A stretch of DNA of 64,000 nucleotides from Lentzea tibetensis (GCF_007845675.1 NZ_VOBR01000011.1:1-64000); one strand, 5' to 3'; positions 1 through 8,699 are shown, counted from the stretch's first letter. Numbers and translations are program-made. The notes: generated by a model not told the origin, from the sequence alone.

Positions 1-2
1 CC

Positions 3-101
3 AACCGGTGCGTCGGCATCCTGCATGGCTGCCTCAAAACCCGCACGCACTACGACGAGGCGACCGCCTGGTCGCATCGTGTCGAGAAGGCTGCTGCTTG
101 A
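3..101 (+). pseudogene. 3' end of an IS110-type transposase (cut by window edge)
   Basis: The frame opening at base 3 reads NRCVGILHGCLKTRTHYDEA and continues through TAWSH to a TGA at 99-101. The LVGILHGCLKT..YDEATAW pattern is, from memory, the conserved C-terminal tail of actinobacterial IS110-family transposases. Only about 32 residues lie in the window, so whether the element is intact upstream cannot be judged. It marks the left end of the window as an insertion-sequence boundary. The family assignment rests on this short tail alone. Confidence 0.6.
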
Positions 102-217
102 CATTCAAGCTCCTGGGATGTCTTTCGTGTGGCAGTCAGCCTGCCCGCGGACCGTCCGGCGTCCTTGAAGATTCTTGCGCCCTGTTTCTGTCAGACCCCC
201 GGCGTAGCGTCCTTCCC

Positions 218-1003
218 GTGCGCTCCTCTGTGGACATCGCTGCCGGGCCCGGCTTCGTCATCTCCTCGGTGACCTGCCGGGACGACCACGCGCGCTGGTC
301 GGAACCGGAGGCCGCGGGGAGCTACCGGGTGGTGCTGGTGCGGCGCGGGCGGTTCCGGCGTCGTTCGCGGTCCGGCGTGGCGGACGTCGACCCGACGACG
401 GCGTACCTCGGCGTGCCGGGCGAGGAAGAGGTGTTCGCCCATCCGGCGGGCGGCGACGTGTGCACCGCGGTGTCGGTGAGCCGGGCGCTGTGGCGGTCGC
501 TCGGCACGGTCGCGGCGCCGGCCCTGTACGTGGACGCGCGGCTCGACCTCGCCCACCGGCGGTTGCTCGCGGCCGCCCGAGCGGAGGACCACGACTTCGC
601 TCTAGCCGAACAGCTGGTGCGACTGCTCGGCTCCGCGCTCGCGGCCCCGGTGCACCCGGTGCCGGGGGAATACGCGCTCGTCGGCAGGGCGCGGTCGGTC
701 ATCCACGACGGCCATCCCGCGGCGGGTGGGCTGGTGCCGCTCGCCGCGCACCTCGGGGTGTCGCCGTACCGGCTGAGCCGGGTGTTCCCGCGCGTGGTCG
801 GGGTGTCGCTCACCCGGTACCGCAACCGGGTCCGGGTGGGGCGGGCGCTCGACCGGATCGAGCAGGGGGAGGAGCGGCTCACCGACCTCGCCGCCGAGCT
901 CGGGTTCGCTGACCAGGCCCACCTGAGTCGGACGGTGCGAGAGCACGTCGGCGAGACGCCGTCTGCGCTGCGCGGCGCGTTGGGGAGGCGACCTGGACGG
1001 TGA
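218..1003 (+). CDS. AraC-family transcriptional regulator
   Basis: This is a predicted DNA-binding regulator of about 261 residues. The C-terminal 100 residues carry the double helix-turn-helix of AraC proteins: a first helix pair around LAAHLGVSPYRLSRVFPRVV and a second around LTDLAAELGFADQAHLSRTV, ending in the usual ETPSALR. The N-terminal part is a cupin-like sensing domain with no recognisable ligand motif. The frame is open from base 8, but the first 70 codons overlap transposase sequence and look non-coding. I therefore favour GTG 218 (or GTG 230) as the start. It stands alone between an IS remnant and a convergent LuxR gene, so its target is unknown. Confidence 0.8.
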   Translation: MRSSVDIAAGPGFVISSVTCRDDHARWSEPEAAGSYRVVLVRRGRFRRRSRSGVADVDPTTAYLGVPGEEEVFAHPAGGDVCTAVSVSRALWRSLGTVAAPALYVDARLDLAHRRLLAAARAEDHDFALAEQLVRLLGSALAAPVHPVPGEYALVGRARSVIHDGHPAAGGLVPLAAHLGVSPYRLSRVFPRVVGVSLTRYRNRVRVGRALDRIEQGEERLTDLAAELGFADQAHLSRTVREHVGETPSALRGALGRRPGR

Positions 1004-1369
1004 AGCGCTCGCTGTGCGGCGGCATGCGAGGACCAGGCGATCCTGGTGCGGACCGCGGGTGGTGTTGGCGCTGATGCCTGGCGGTGCGGCGACGAGTTGT
1101 GCTGGCAGGTGGGCTGAAGGCCGGCCCGATCCTTCATGCGACTGACCGGCGGGTTGTGGGCACGGTGCTCGTGTTCGTGGCCCGGCTCGTTGACCCGATG
1201 CACTGCTACGGCGTGACCGGGCGGCTGTTGGTTCGGAGGGGTGAACGAGTGCGCCGTCCGGCGATTGATTCTGCCGTCGGGGTCAACCGCGGTGATTCGC
1301 TGCTCTGGCACGCGCTCTGGCTTCTTGTGGGGCTGGGCTGTGCGTGGCCGGTGCCGCCGTCGGCCGCGG
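1004..1369. other. Intergenic region between convergent regulator genes
   Basis: There are 366 bases with no convincing gene. Open frames exist on both strands, for example from 1084 on the plus strand, but they lack ribosome binding sites and recognisable domains and run into the antisense of the LuxR gene. The stretch lies next to an IS remnant and may be degenerate mobile-element sequence. No clear terminator hairpin was found. Confidence 0.4.
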
Positions 1370-3631
1370 TCAGTTCAGCTGCAACCGGTCAGCGAGCTGC
1401 TCGCGGCACGTGACGTTCAACTTGCGGTAGGTGCGCGTCAAGTGCTGCTCGACCGTGCTGACGGTGATGTGCAACTGCCGAGAGATCGACCGGTTGGGGT
1501 GACCCGAGGCGGCGAGCACCGCGACCCGGCGTTCCGCGTCGGTCAACGGGGAGGCCGGGAAGCGGGCGCGCACGGCGTCCGCGCGGTCCGGGCGGCCGAG
1601 GAGCCGGTAGGCCTCGGCGGCGGACGCGCGCCACGGCACCAGGCCGGGGTGGTCGACGGCCCACTCGGTCATCAGGTCGCCGCAGCGCAGGAAGTCGCCG
1701 AGCGCGGCGTGCAGGTTGCCGGTCGCCAGGTGGTAGCGGCCGCGCGCGTGGACGTAGTGCAGGCCCCACAGGCTCTGGTACGTCGCGGGGGGCACCGGGT
1801 GGTGCAGCTGGTCGGCGGCCTCGTCGAGGTCGCCTAGTTCGAGAGCCGCCAGCACGAGCACGGCGCGTGGACGGCCGATCGCGATGCCCCAGCCCTGGGG
1901 CGACATGCACGTCAGCGAGTCGTTCGCCCACCGCGCCGCCTCCTCGGGGCGGCCCAGCCGCAGTGAGATCTCCGCCTGCTGAGCGGCGAAACCGCCTTCC
2001 CACGAAGGGGAGTTGCGGCCGGGTGCGCCGTCGAGCAGCCGGTCGATCCACGACCGCGCGCGTCCGAGTTCGCCCGCGTACACGAGTGCGGCGATCGCGA
2101 TGAGCTCCGGCTGCAACGGTTGAGGGGTCGGCAGGCAGCGCTCCAGCAGCCCGTCGAGACGGCCGATAGTGGCGCGGTCCGCCTGCCCCGACAGGACTTC
2201 CTTCAGCGCGAGCAACGACTGCGCGCGCAGGTCGTCCGGTGGCACGTCGGCCGGCGGGCCGAGCACGGTGGTCAGCGACGGGAGGAAGCACCTGGACCAC
2301 AGTCGGAGCACCTCCAGCTCCGGTCGCGGCACGATGCCCGCCAGTCCCACCACGTTGTCGACGTGGCCGAACCAGAGCGACTGGTAGATCAGCACCATCA
2401 GGTCCCACCCGGCGAGCAGGCCGCGTCGCGCGGCGGTCACCAGGTCCGGTACGTGGCGCGCGCCGATCGCCGGGTCGATGTACCACTCGGCGCGCAGCAG
2501 GCCGACCAGGAGCGACGTGCGGCGCCGTTCGTCCGGGCACGCGCGCACCGCGAGCCGCAGGCACTGCTCGGCCAGGTGCAGCTCGTTGTGCTCGAGTGCC
2601 TGCTCGGCCGCCTCCTCCAGCACCGGCAGCACCCAGTCGTCCTCGACGTGGTTGGTCGCGATCAGGTGCTCCGCGACCAGGCGCGCGGGTGCGCCTCGCT
2701 CGTGCAGCAGCCGCACCGCCCGCAGGTTGAGCGACGCACGCACGTCGGTCGCGAGGGTGCCGAGCACGGCGGTCCGCGCGGCGGGGTGTGCGAACCGGCC
2801 GTAGGACACGAGACCCATGTCCGCCAACGCCGACACGGCAAGGGAAACGTCCTCGATCCCCAGCAGCTCGTCCAGCGGCACCTCGGTGTCGCCGAGCAGC
2901 GCCAGCGCCGACGCGACGCGCAGCAGGTCGGGGCCGCCCCGGTGCAGGCACGCGACGACGGCCTTGCGGTACGCGTCACCGGTCACCAGGTCACAGGGCA
3001 CGTGCTGCGCGGAAGCCTGGTAGTCCTCGGCGAGCGCGTGCGCGAGCCGGGGGTTGCCGCCGCTCGCCATGTGGCACGCGGGCGCCAGCCGGTGCGCCAC
3101 CGGCTCGTCGACGAGTGACGACAGCAGCTCGGCGACCCCGTTCACCGACAGCAGCGGCAGCCGGAGGTGCAGCTCGGGCTGGAACTCAGAGTGCGTGGCG
3201 CAGGTGCTGATCACCAGCAGCACCGGTGCCGACCCCAGCACGAAGCGGGAGAGGCACTGCAGCGACGCGGTGTCCGCGTACTGGACGTCGTCGATCACGA
3301 CGCACCGCGGTCCACGGTCGTCGAGCAACGAACAAATCTGTTGGCCATGAATTGCGAGCGCATTTTCACTTGCCCCTGTGAAGGGACTCAGCTCGGGAAA
3401 CAACTGGGCGAGAACTCCGAGCGGGCGGTCCTGCTCGGCACGCGAGCAGACGGCGCTCGACACGAGCGTCCCGCGTTCAGCGGCCTGAGTGGCGAATTCA
3501 TTCAGCAAGCTGGTCTTTCCGCTGCCCGGTGGGCCGGTGACCACGGCAAGGCGGCCTGTGCCGAGCGTCGAACCGGCCAATTCGTCGTGCAGCCGTCTCA
3601 ATTCGATGTCACGCTCGGCGAGTTTCTCCAC
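1370..3631 (-). CDS. LuxR/LAL-type regulator with AAA ATPase domain
   Basis: This is a 753-residue regulator of the LAL type. The N-terminus has a Walker A motif, GPPGSGKTS, near residue 35 and a Walker B-like CVVIDDVQYAD further on. The middle is a long helical TPR-like region rich in Ala and Leu. The C-terminus is a LuxR helix-turn-helix (LTDAERRVAVLAASGHPNRS, then a second half with TVSTVEQHLTRTYRKLNV). At 753 residues it is shorter than the usual 900-1000. The start is a GTG at 3629-3631. A truncated FAD gene lies 54 bp upstream on the same strand, so they may share a transcript. LAL regulators often sit in or near natural-product clusters, but its target here is not shown by the sequence. 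Confidence 0.88.
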   Translation of the reverse strand: MEKLAERDIELRRLHDELAGSTLGTGRLAVVTGPPGSGKTSLLNEFATQAAERGTLVSSAVCSRAEQDRPLGVLAQLFPELSPFTGASENALAIHGQQICSLLDDRGPRCVVIDDVQYADTASLQCLSRFVLGSAPVLLVISTCATHSEFQPELHLRLPLLSVNGVAELLSSLVDEPVAHRLAPACHMASGGNPRLAHALAEDYQASAQHVPCDLVTGDAYRKAVVACLHRGGPDLLRVASALALLGDTEVPLDELLGIEDVSLAVSALADMGLVSYGRFAHPAARTAVLGTLATDVRASLNLRAVRLLHERGAPARLVAEHLIATNHVEDDWVLPVLEEAAEQALEHNELHLAEQCLRLAVRACPDERRRTSLLVGLLRAEWYIDPAIGARHVPDLVTAARRGLLAGWDLMVLIYQSLWFGHVDNVVGLAGIVPRPELEVLRLWSRCFLPSLTTVLGPPADVPPDDLRAQSLLALKEVLSGQADRATIGRLDGLLERCLPTPQPLQPELIAIAALVYAGELGRARSWIDRLLDGAPGRNSPSWEGGFAAQQAEISLRLGRPEEAARWANDSLTCMSPQGWGIAIGRPRAVLVLAALELGDLDEAADQLHHPVPPATYQSLWGLHYVHARGRYHLATGNLHAALGDFLRCGDLMTEWAVDHPGLVPWRASAAEAYRLLGRPDRADAVRARFPASPLTDAERRVAVLAASGHPNRSISRQLHITVSTVEQHLTRTYRKLNVTCREQLADRLQLN

Positions 3632-3685
3632 TCGGACGAAAGTAGCACCAGATCACTGTTCTGCGATTGTCTCAAACTGCTCTCA

Positions 3686-4126
3686 TCAGGTGACCTTGTG
3701 CAGTTCCTGATCCCACCAGCTCAGCGCTTCGCCGAAGTCGCGGAAGATGTCGAACGCGTCGCCGAGCAGTTCGGCCGCGTAGATCGCGAGTGAGTCGTCG
3801 AGACGGCCGAAGCGGGCGGCGGTGTCGACGACGAGGTCGAACCACTCGTCGTCGCCGCTGGAGAACGTGACGGTGACGCCGAACCGGTCGGGCTCCTGCG
3901 CGCGGACCGACGTGCCGCAGCGGATCGCGAGCTTGTCGCGCAGTTCGCCGAGCGGTGGGATGTGCATGCGGCGCGCGGCTTCGAGTCCCGGCCCGGTGGG
4001 GACGACGTGGTGCTCGGGCGGTGCGACGGACGAGTCGATGATCACGACGTCCCAGCCGCTGCGCGCTAATCGGTAGGCGGTGACCAGTCCGGCGACGCTC
4101 GCTCCGACCACGAGTGCTGATGGCAT
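3686..4126 (-). CDS. Shrunken FAD-binding oxidoreductase (probable remnant)
   Basis: Only 146 residues. The first 30 form a clean Rossmann start (ALVVGASVAGLVTAYRLARS followed by GWDVVIID), as in FAD monooxygenases of the PHBH fold. The rest jumps to a C-terminal-like stretch with VVDTAARFGRLDDS and ELLGDAFDIFRDF, without the central FAD and substrate-binding regions. Full-length relatives are near 400 residues, so an internal deletion is the simplest reading; a small stand-alone protein is the alternative. The ATG is back to back with the divergent MarR-type gene, and the stop is 54 bp before the LuxR gene. No catalytic function is claimed. Confidence 0.6.
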   Translation of the reverse strand: MPSALVVGASVAGLVTAYRLARSGWDVVIIDSSVAPPEHHVVPTGPGLEAARRMHIPPLGELRDKLAIRCGTSVRAQEPDRFGVTVTFSSGDDEWFDLVVDTAARFGRLDDSLAIYAAELLGDAFDIFRDFGEALSWWDQELHKVT

Positions 4127-4226
4127 GACCTGTCCTTTTCCGCAGGATTACGTCACGCCGACCAGACTTCCCGGCACACCGAGGACAAGAGTAGCGAAGT
4201 TTCGGAATTTTCTGAAGACTATCCGC
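4127..4226. promoter_or_regulatory. Divergent promoter region, FAD remnant / MarR-type gene
   Basis: A 100-bp interval separates the minus-strand ATG at 4126 and the plus-strand GTG at 4227. It is locally AT-richer (for example GTTTCGGAATTTTCTGAAGA) than its surroundings, as expected for a promoter. No confident -35/-10 pair or palindrome was identified. Confidence 0.4.
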
Positions 4227-4685
4227 GTGACCGACGACAAGAGTCGCCGCGACGCGGCGGAACACCTGGCACTGGCGCTGACGCAGAGCGGGATGCAGCG
4301 CATGGCCGCGCGGGTGCTGGCCGCGTTCCTGTTCACCGACGAACCCAGCCTCACCGCTGGTGACGTGGCGAAACAGCTCGACGCCAGCGCCGGGTCGCTC
4401 TCCGGCGCCATCAAGCTGCTCGACGCACTCGGCATGGTCGAACGCGTACCCGTGCCGAGCAGCAGGAGCGAGCACTTCCGGATGCGCGCCGAGCCGTGGG
4501 CCGACCTCTACAGCAAGCAGAACACCGTCATCGACCTCATACTCCAGTCCACAGACCGGGGGATCGCCGCTGTCGACGACGGGCCCGCGCGGCAGCGGCT
4601 GGAGCACATGCGCGACTTCTACACGTTCATGCTCAGCGAGATCCCGGCCCTGCTCGAGCGCTTCGAGGCCCGCCGGGCGAAATGA
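4227..4685 (+). CDS. MarR/GbsR-type winged-helix regulator
   Basis: This is a 152-residue regulator. A winged helix sits near residues 25-90 (ARVLAAFLFTDEPSLTAGDV, then AKQLDASAGSLSGAIKLLDA and GMVERVPVPSSRSEHFRM). The C-terminal helices probably dimerise (HMRDFYTFMLSEIPALLERF). The pattern matches GbsR/MarR regulators that commonly control efflux or oxidoreductase genes. The frame is open further upstream, but that part overlaps the divergent gene, so GTG 4227 (VTDDKSRRDAAEHLA) is preferred. Autoregulation and control of the neighbouring FAD gene is a reasonable inference from the divergent layout. Confidence 0.8.
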   Translation: MTDDKSRRDAAEHLALALTQSGMQRMAARVLAAFLFTDEPSLTAGDVAKQLDASAGSLSGAIKLLDALGMVERVPVPSSRSEHFRMRAEPWADLYSKQNTVIDLILQSTDRGIAAVDDGPARQRLEHMRDFYTFMLSEIPALLERFEARRAK

Positions 4686-4794
4686 GACATGCGACAAACG
4701 TCGCGCTCCGGTCGCGTCATCCGCCTCTCAAGTTTCGAGGCTCGACGATGTTGACTGGAAGCCGATGAGCCTGACCTCGGTAGGAGGCCTGTCC

Positions 4795-5190
4795 ATGGTC
4801 CGCGACGGGCAGGTGCCGCCCTCACCCATCAGGGTGCTGATCGCGGACGACGACGCCCGTGTGCGCAACGCGCTGCGGACGTTCCTCGCCGCGCACCACG
4901 GTTTCGAAGTGGTGGGCGAAGCGGGATCCACGGCGCGAGCGCTGGAGCTCGCGCGCTCGGCCAACCCCTGCGTCGCCGTCGTCGACGTGCTGATGCCGAA
5001 CGTCCAGGACGGGCTCGAGCTGCTCCGTGAGCTCACCGGAGAGCTGAGCGTCCCCGTCGTCGCCATCAGTCTGCGCAGCACCCTCGGTCCCAGTGCTCTC
5101 GCCGCCGGCGCGTGCGAGTTCCTGACCAAGGACGGCTCCTCGGAGCGGCTGCTCCGCGCGCTGCGCAACGCCTGCAAGTCGGGTTGCTGA
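4795..5190 (+). CDS. Stand-alone response-regulator receiver domain
   Basis: This is a 131-residue CheY-like receiver with no output domain. The acidic pocket is LIADDDARVRNAL, the phospho-acceptor aspartate is in AVVDVLMPN, and the conserved lysine is in EFLTKDGSSERLL. The loop between strands is typical of the NarL/LuxR receiver group, but the DNA-binding half is absent: a TGA follows KSGC directly. A strong AGGAGG at about 4783-4788 favours ATG 4795 over the in-frame ATG 4765. No histidine kinase is encoded nearby, so the partner is unknown. It may act by protein-protein contact or have lost its HTH. Confidence 0.82.
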   Translation: MVRDGQVPPSPIRVLIADDDARVRNALRTFLAAHHGFEVVGEAGSTARALELARSANPCVAVVDVLMPNVQDGLELLRELTGELSVPVVAISLRSTLGPSALAAGACEFLTKDGSSERLLRALRNACKSGC

Positions 5191-5366
5191 CCCCCTTCCA
5201 CCAGCGGGCTACGTCGGATGACGTAGATCCGGGTGGACTTCGGTCCTGATCGTTGGCTCCTCAACTACCTGCACAGGTTCGGTCTGCCGACCGATGAGTC
5301 TCGCTGTGATCCGGAGCACAGTTTGGAGTGTCAAAGCGGACACCTAACACGCCGGAGGCGAGCGAG

Positions 5367-5603
5367 ATGAACGTTTCTCCTCTCAACCCGATGATCGAGA
5401 TGACGGCGCTCTTCTACGGCCGTCCGGGTGCCGGCGCGTCGGATGAGTCCGTAGCCGCCTGGTACCGCGCCAAGGGCCGGATGCACGAGCAGGTGGCAGC
5501 CAAGGGCGGACCGGACGCGGCGCAGGAGTTCGCGTACGCCGCCGCCAGCTACGAGCACGCCCGCCGCATCGAGCTCCGCGTCTCCACGGAGCTGGCGGCA
5601 TGA
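5367..5603 (+). CDS. Small hypothetical protein
   Basis: This is a 78-residue soluble protein (starts MNVSPLNPMIEMTALFYGRP, ends RRIELRVSTELAA). It has no signal peptide, membrane segment or metal motif, and the second half is strongly helical (AAQEFAYAAASYEHARRIEL). The ATG at 5367 has GGAGG at 5353-5357; the frame is open to a GTG at 5328, which has no good Shine-Dalgarno. Its stop overlaps the next start by 4 bp (ATGA), so it is translationally coupled to the Cys-rich protein after it. The function is not recognised. Confidence 0.65.
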   Translation: MNVSPLNPMIEMTALFYGRPGAGASDESVAAWYRAKGRMHEQVAAKGGPDAAQEFAYAAASYEHARRIELRVSTELAA

Positions 5604-5938
5604 GCCCGCTGGAGCGGCACCTCGCCTCCGAGGACCGCGCGGAGGACAACGGCCAGATCTCGCCGGACGAGCGCCTCACGTGCCACGTCCACGGCAGGTG
5701 GATCCACCAGTGCGTCTCCTCTTCGACGCACGTCAACCAGGTCACCCGGCACCGGTGGTGCCGCTCGTGCAACACGGCGCTGACGGTCGTGGTGGACGAG
5801 TTGTCGCTGACCGTGTTGATGAGCTGTCCCCGTTGCGGCGGCGGGAGAAGCGCCGCAACGACCCGCCTGCTGGCCGCGTGCCGGGCCAGCATCTCCTTCG
5901 CCCGCAAGAAGCCCCGCCACCTCAGCGCAGTGGCCTAA
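5600..5938 (+). CDS. Small zinc-ribbon-like protein
   Basis: This is a 112-residue protein with a Cys/His pattern typical of a metal ribbon: CHVHGRWIHQC, then WCRSC and CPRCGGG. The four-cysteine set in CxxC...CxxC (RWCRSCNT and MSCPRCGG) would hold one zinc, and the HxHxRWIHQC segment may add ligands. The C-terminus is basic (ARKKPRH). It starts inside the previous gene (ATGA overlap), and the IclR gene follows 18 bp later, so it is part of a five-gene plus-strand run to 8658. A nucleic-acid or protein-binding role is possible but not shown. Confidence 0.65.
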   Translation: MSPLERHLASEDRAEDNGQISPDERLTCHVHGRWIHQCVSSSTHVNQVTRHRWCRSCNTALTVVVDELSLTVLMSCPRCGGGRSAATTRLLAACRASISFARKKPRHLSAVA

Positions 5939-5956
5939 GAGCAGGAGGGAATCGCG

Positions 5957-6721
5957 ATGACCATCACCCGTCTCGACTCCGTCGCACAGGCCAACCGTGC
6001 CGTCGTGGAAAAGGCATTCGCAGTGCTGGAAGCGTGGGACCACCGCGGCGAGAGCCTCGGCGCGTCCGAACTGGCCCGCCGCACCGGGCTGCCGAAGTCG
6101 ACCAGCCACCGGCTCCTGGGGATCCTGGAGGCCGCCGGTGTCGTCGAGCGGCTGTCCGGCAGCTACCGCCTCGGCGACCGGCTGCGCGGCATCTCCGGCA
6201 TGGTCGCCGCCGGGTTCCCGGACCTGCGCGAGGTCGGCCTGCCGTTCATGCAGGACCTCTACGAGCTGACGCACGAGACCGTCCACCTGGGAGCGCTCGA
6301 CGGCGCGGACGTCCACTGCGTCGAGAAGATCTACGGGCACCGCCGCAGCCCGCTGGCATCACGCGTCGGCGGTGTGCTGCCCGCGCACACGACCGCGCTC
6401 GGCAAGGCGCTGCTCGCGTTCTCCTCGCTGAACGTCCAGCGCTCGGTGCTCACCTACCTGGACGAGCCGCTGGTCCTGTCGGCCGAGCTGCGCCGGACCC
6501 GGCGCGCCGGTGTCGCGTTCGACCTCGGCGAGACGCACCCGGACGTCAACTGCGTCGCCGCACCCGTGCTGAACCGCGAGGGCCGCGCGATCGCGGCGAT
6601 CTCGGTGAGCGGACCGGCCGAGCGGTTCACCCCGGCGATGGTGACCGACCGCGTCCGCCGCGCAGCACACGCCGCGTCCATGGCGCTGGCTTCCGGTCGT
6701 CCCGACTCGGTCTCGGCCTGA
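5957..6721 (+). CDS. IclR-family transcriptional regulator
   Basis: This is a 254-residue regulator. The N-terminal winged helix spans residues 15-80 (AFAVLEAWDHRGESLGASEL, then LPKSTSHRLLGILEAAGVVE). The C-terminal IclR effector domain carries the expected ETVHLGALDGADVHCVEKI, LPAHTTALGKALLAF and AAPVLNREGRAIAAISVSG segments. IclR proteins bind small carboxylates or CoA-derived metabolites and control catabolic operons. Here it lies 9 bp before an ECF sigma-factor gene and upstream of a carboxylase beta subunit, so it may tune acyl-CoA supply; that is an inference. The start ATG 5957 has AGGAGG at 5942-5947. Confidence 0.9.
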   Translation: MTITRLDSVAQANRAVVEKAFAVLEAWDHRGESLGASELARRTGLPKSTSHRLLGILEAAGVVERLSGSYRLGDRLRGISGMVAAGFPDLREVGLPFMQDLYELTHETVHLGALDGADVHCVEKIYGHRRSPLASRVGGVLPAHTTALGKALLAFSSLNVQRSVLTYLDEPLVLSAELRRTRRAGVAFDLGETHPDVNCVAAPVLNREGRAIAAISVSGPAERFTPAMVTDRVRRAAHAASMALASGRPDSVSA

Positions 6722-6730
6722 GGAGCGGTC

Positions 6731-7249
6731 ATGAACCTCCCCACTCAACGATCCTCTTTGGACGGACCGCAGCTCGCCGAGCTGTACGACCGGCACGGCC
6801 GGTTCCTCCTCCGCTACCTGATGACGCTGACGTTCGGCGACGCGCACCTGGCCGAGGACATCATGCAGGAGACGTTCCTCCGCGCGTGGCGCAAGGCGGA
6901 CCTCTCGTCGCAGCTCGACACCTGCCGCCCGTGGCTCGTCACGGTGGCCCGCAACATCGTCGTCGACCGGTTGCGGCACCGGCGTTGCCGCCCGCAGGAG
7001 GCGAGCGACGCGGCGCTGCCGTTCATCCCGTCGCCGCACTGCGAGGCCGAGCGCGTCGTCACGTCGCTGACGGTCAACGAGGCCGTCGCGAAGCTGACCC
7101 CGAACCGCCGCGCGGTGGTCGTGCACATGTACTTCCACGGTCGTAGCCCGGACGAGACCGCTTCCGTGCTCGGCATTCCTGTCGGCACCGTCAAGTCCCG
7201 CGTCAACTCCGCACTGCGCGCGCTCCGCTCGCAGCTGGTCGCCGCCTAG
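6731..7249 (+). CDS. ECF RNA polymerase sigma factor
   Basis: This is a 172-residue sigma-70-family protein with only regions 2 and 4. Region 2 is ELYDRHGRFLLRYLMTL through DAHLAEDIMQETFLRAW. Region 4 is LTPNRRAVVVHMYFHGRSPD with the recognition helix VGTVKSRVNSALRALR. The layout resembles SigL/SigK-type ECF factors. No anti-sigma factor with a zinc-binding HxxxCxxC motif is encoded next to it, so how it is held inactive is unclear. It sits between the IclR gene (9 bp) and the carboxylase gene (17 bp) in one transcriptional direction. Confidence 0.9.
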   Translation: MNLPTQRSSLDGPQLAELYDRHGRFLLRYLMTLTFGDAHLAEDIMQETFLRAWRKADLSSQLDTCRPWLVTVARNIVVDRLRHRRCRPQEASDAALPFIPSPHCEAERVVTSLTVNEAVAKLTPNRRAVVVHMYFHGRSPDETASVLGIPVGTVKSRVNSALRALRSQLVAA

Positions 7250-7266
7250 TCCGAGGAGCCATTTCC

Positions 7267-8658
7267 GTGACCACTGCGGTCGTTTCGCCGCTGGACCTGC
7301 GTGACCCCGAACTGCGACTGCGGTCGTTGTTCGACGTCGGCTCGATGCGCCTGATCACCCCGCGCGACGCGTCGGGTGTGCTGACCGGGCTGGGACTCGT
7401 GCACGGACGTCCCGCCATCGCCTACGCGACCGACGCCACCATCATGGGTGGCGCGATGGGCTCCGAGGGCTGCCGCCGGATCGTCGACGCCATCAACGCC
7501 GCGCTCACCGACCGCATGCCGGTGCTGGGGCTGTGGCACTCCGGTGGCGCGCGGCTCGCGGAGGGCGTCGAGGCGCTGGACGCCGTGGGGCACGTGTTCA
7601 CCGCGATGGTCCGCGCCTCCGGCAAGGTGCCGCAGATCTCCGTGGTGCTGGGGCCCGCGGCCGGTGGCGGTGCGTACGGGCCGGCGTTGACCGACGTCGT
7701 CGTCATGGGACCTGCCGGGCGGGTGTTCGTGACCGGGCCGGACGTCGTGCGGTCGGTGACCGGCGAGCAGGTCGACATGGAGATGCTCGGTGGCCCGGAC
7801 ACGCACAGCCGCTCCGGCGTCGTGCACGTGGCGTCCGAGTCGGACTCGGAAGCCCTGCGGGACGCCAGGTTCCTGACCTCCTTGCTGGGGCATCGCGGGC
7901 ACTTCTCGGCGGTGAACGATTCCGCTGACCTGTCCCGCTTCCTGCCTCCGCAGGCCAATCGCGCCTACGACGTGCGGCCGCTGGTGCGGGAGATCTTCGA
8001 CGGCGCTTCTGTCGAGCTGCAACCCAAGTGGGCGCCCAACATCGTGATCGCGCTGGGCAGGCTCGGCGGGCACGCGGTCGGCGTCATCGCGAACAACCCG
8101 ATCCGCAAGGGTGGCTGCCTCGACTCGCCGTCCGCGGAGAAGGCCGCGCGGTTCGTGCGGATGTGCGACGCATTCGGCGTGCCGCTGGTCGTGGTCGTCG
8201 ACGTGCCCGGCTACCTGCCGGGGCTCACCCAGGAGACCAGCGGTGTCGTGCGGCGCGGCGCGAAGTTGTTGCACGCCTTCGCCGAGTCGGTCGTCCCGCG
8301 CGCGACCCTGGTGACGCGCAAGATCTACGGCGGCGCGTACCTCGCCATGAACTCGCGGGCTCTCGGTGCCTCCGCGGTGTTCGCGTGGCCCGGCGCCGAG
8401 GTCGCGGTGATGGGCGCCTCGGCAGCGGTGAACATCCTGCACCGCAAGAAGCTCGCGGCCGCGCCGGATGACTCGCGTGAGGAGCTGCGCGCGTCGCTGG
8501 TGGCCGAGCAGGTCCGCGTCGCGGGTGGTGTCGCGCGGGCGCTGGAGCTCGGGGTGGTCGACGAGGTGATCGCGCCGTCGTCGACGCGGTCCCGGCTCGC
8601 CGAGGCACTGGCCGCCGCACCGCCCGGCCGCGGCGCACACGGCAACATCCCGCTGTAA
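7267..8658 (+). CDS. Acyl-CoA carboxylase carboxyltransferase (beta) subunit
   Basis: This is a 463-residue biotin-dependent carboxyltransferase of the PccB/AccD family. It would move a carboxyl group from carboxybiotin to acetyl- or propionyl-CoA. The two crotonase-like halves are visible: the first has PVLGLWHSGGARLAEGVEAL and GPAAGGGAYGPALTDVVVM; the second has VVVVDVPGYLPGLTQE and TRKIYGGAYLAMNSRALGAS. It is somewhat shorter than the usual 510-530. No alpha (biotin carboxylase) subunit is present in the window, so a distant one must be used. Lying 6 kb before the PUFA-type synthase, it could raise malonyl-CoA supply; this link is only positional. GTG 7267 has GAGGAG about 9 bp upstream. 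Confidence 0.9.
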   Translation: MTTAVVSPLDLRDPELRLRSLFDVGSMRLITPRDASGVLTGLGLVHGRPAIAYATDATIMGGAMGSEGCRRIVDAINAALTDRMPVLGLWHSGGARLAEGVEALDAVGHVFTAMVRASGKVPQISVVLGPAAGGGAYGPALTDVVVMGPAGRVFVTGPDVVRSVTGEQVDMEMLGGPDTHSRSGVVHVASESDSEALRDARFLTSLLGHRGHFSAVNDSADLSRFLPPQANRAYDVRPLVREIFDGASVELQPKWAPNIVIALGRLGGHAVGVIANNPIRKGGCLDSPSAEKAARFVRMCDAFGVPLVVVVDVPGYLPGLTQETSGVVRRGAKLLHAFAESVVPRATLVTRKIYGGAYLAMNSRALGASAVFAWPGAEVAVMGASAAVNILHRKKLAAAPDDSREELRASLVAEQVRVAGGVARALELGVVDEVIAPSSTRSRLAEALAAAPPGRGAHGNIPL

Positions 8659-8699
8659 TCGACGGTTTGGGCGCATACAATCCTCCGTTGGGAGGGGCG

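Noticed and set aside
1084-1413. Open frame of 109 codons between the AraC and LuxR genes
   Set aside because: No ribosome site, no domain, and its end lies antisense to the LuxR gene.
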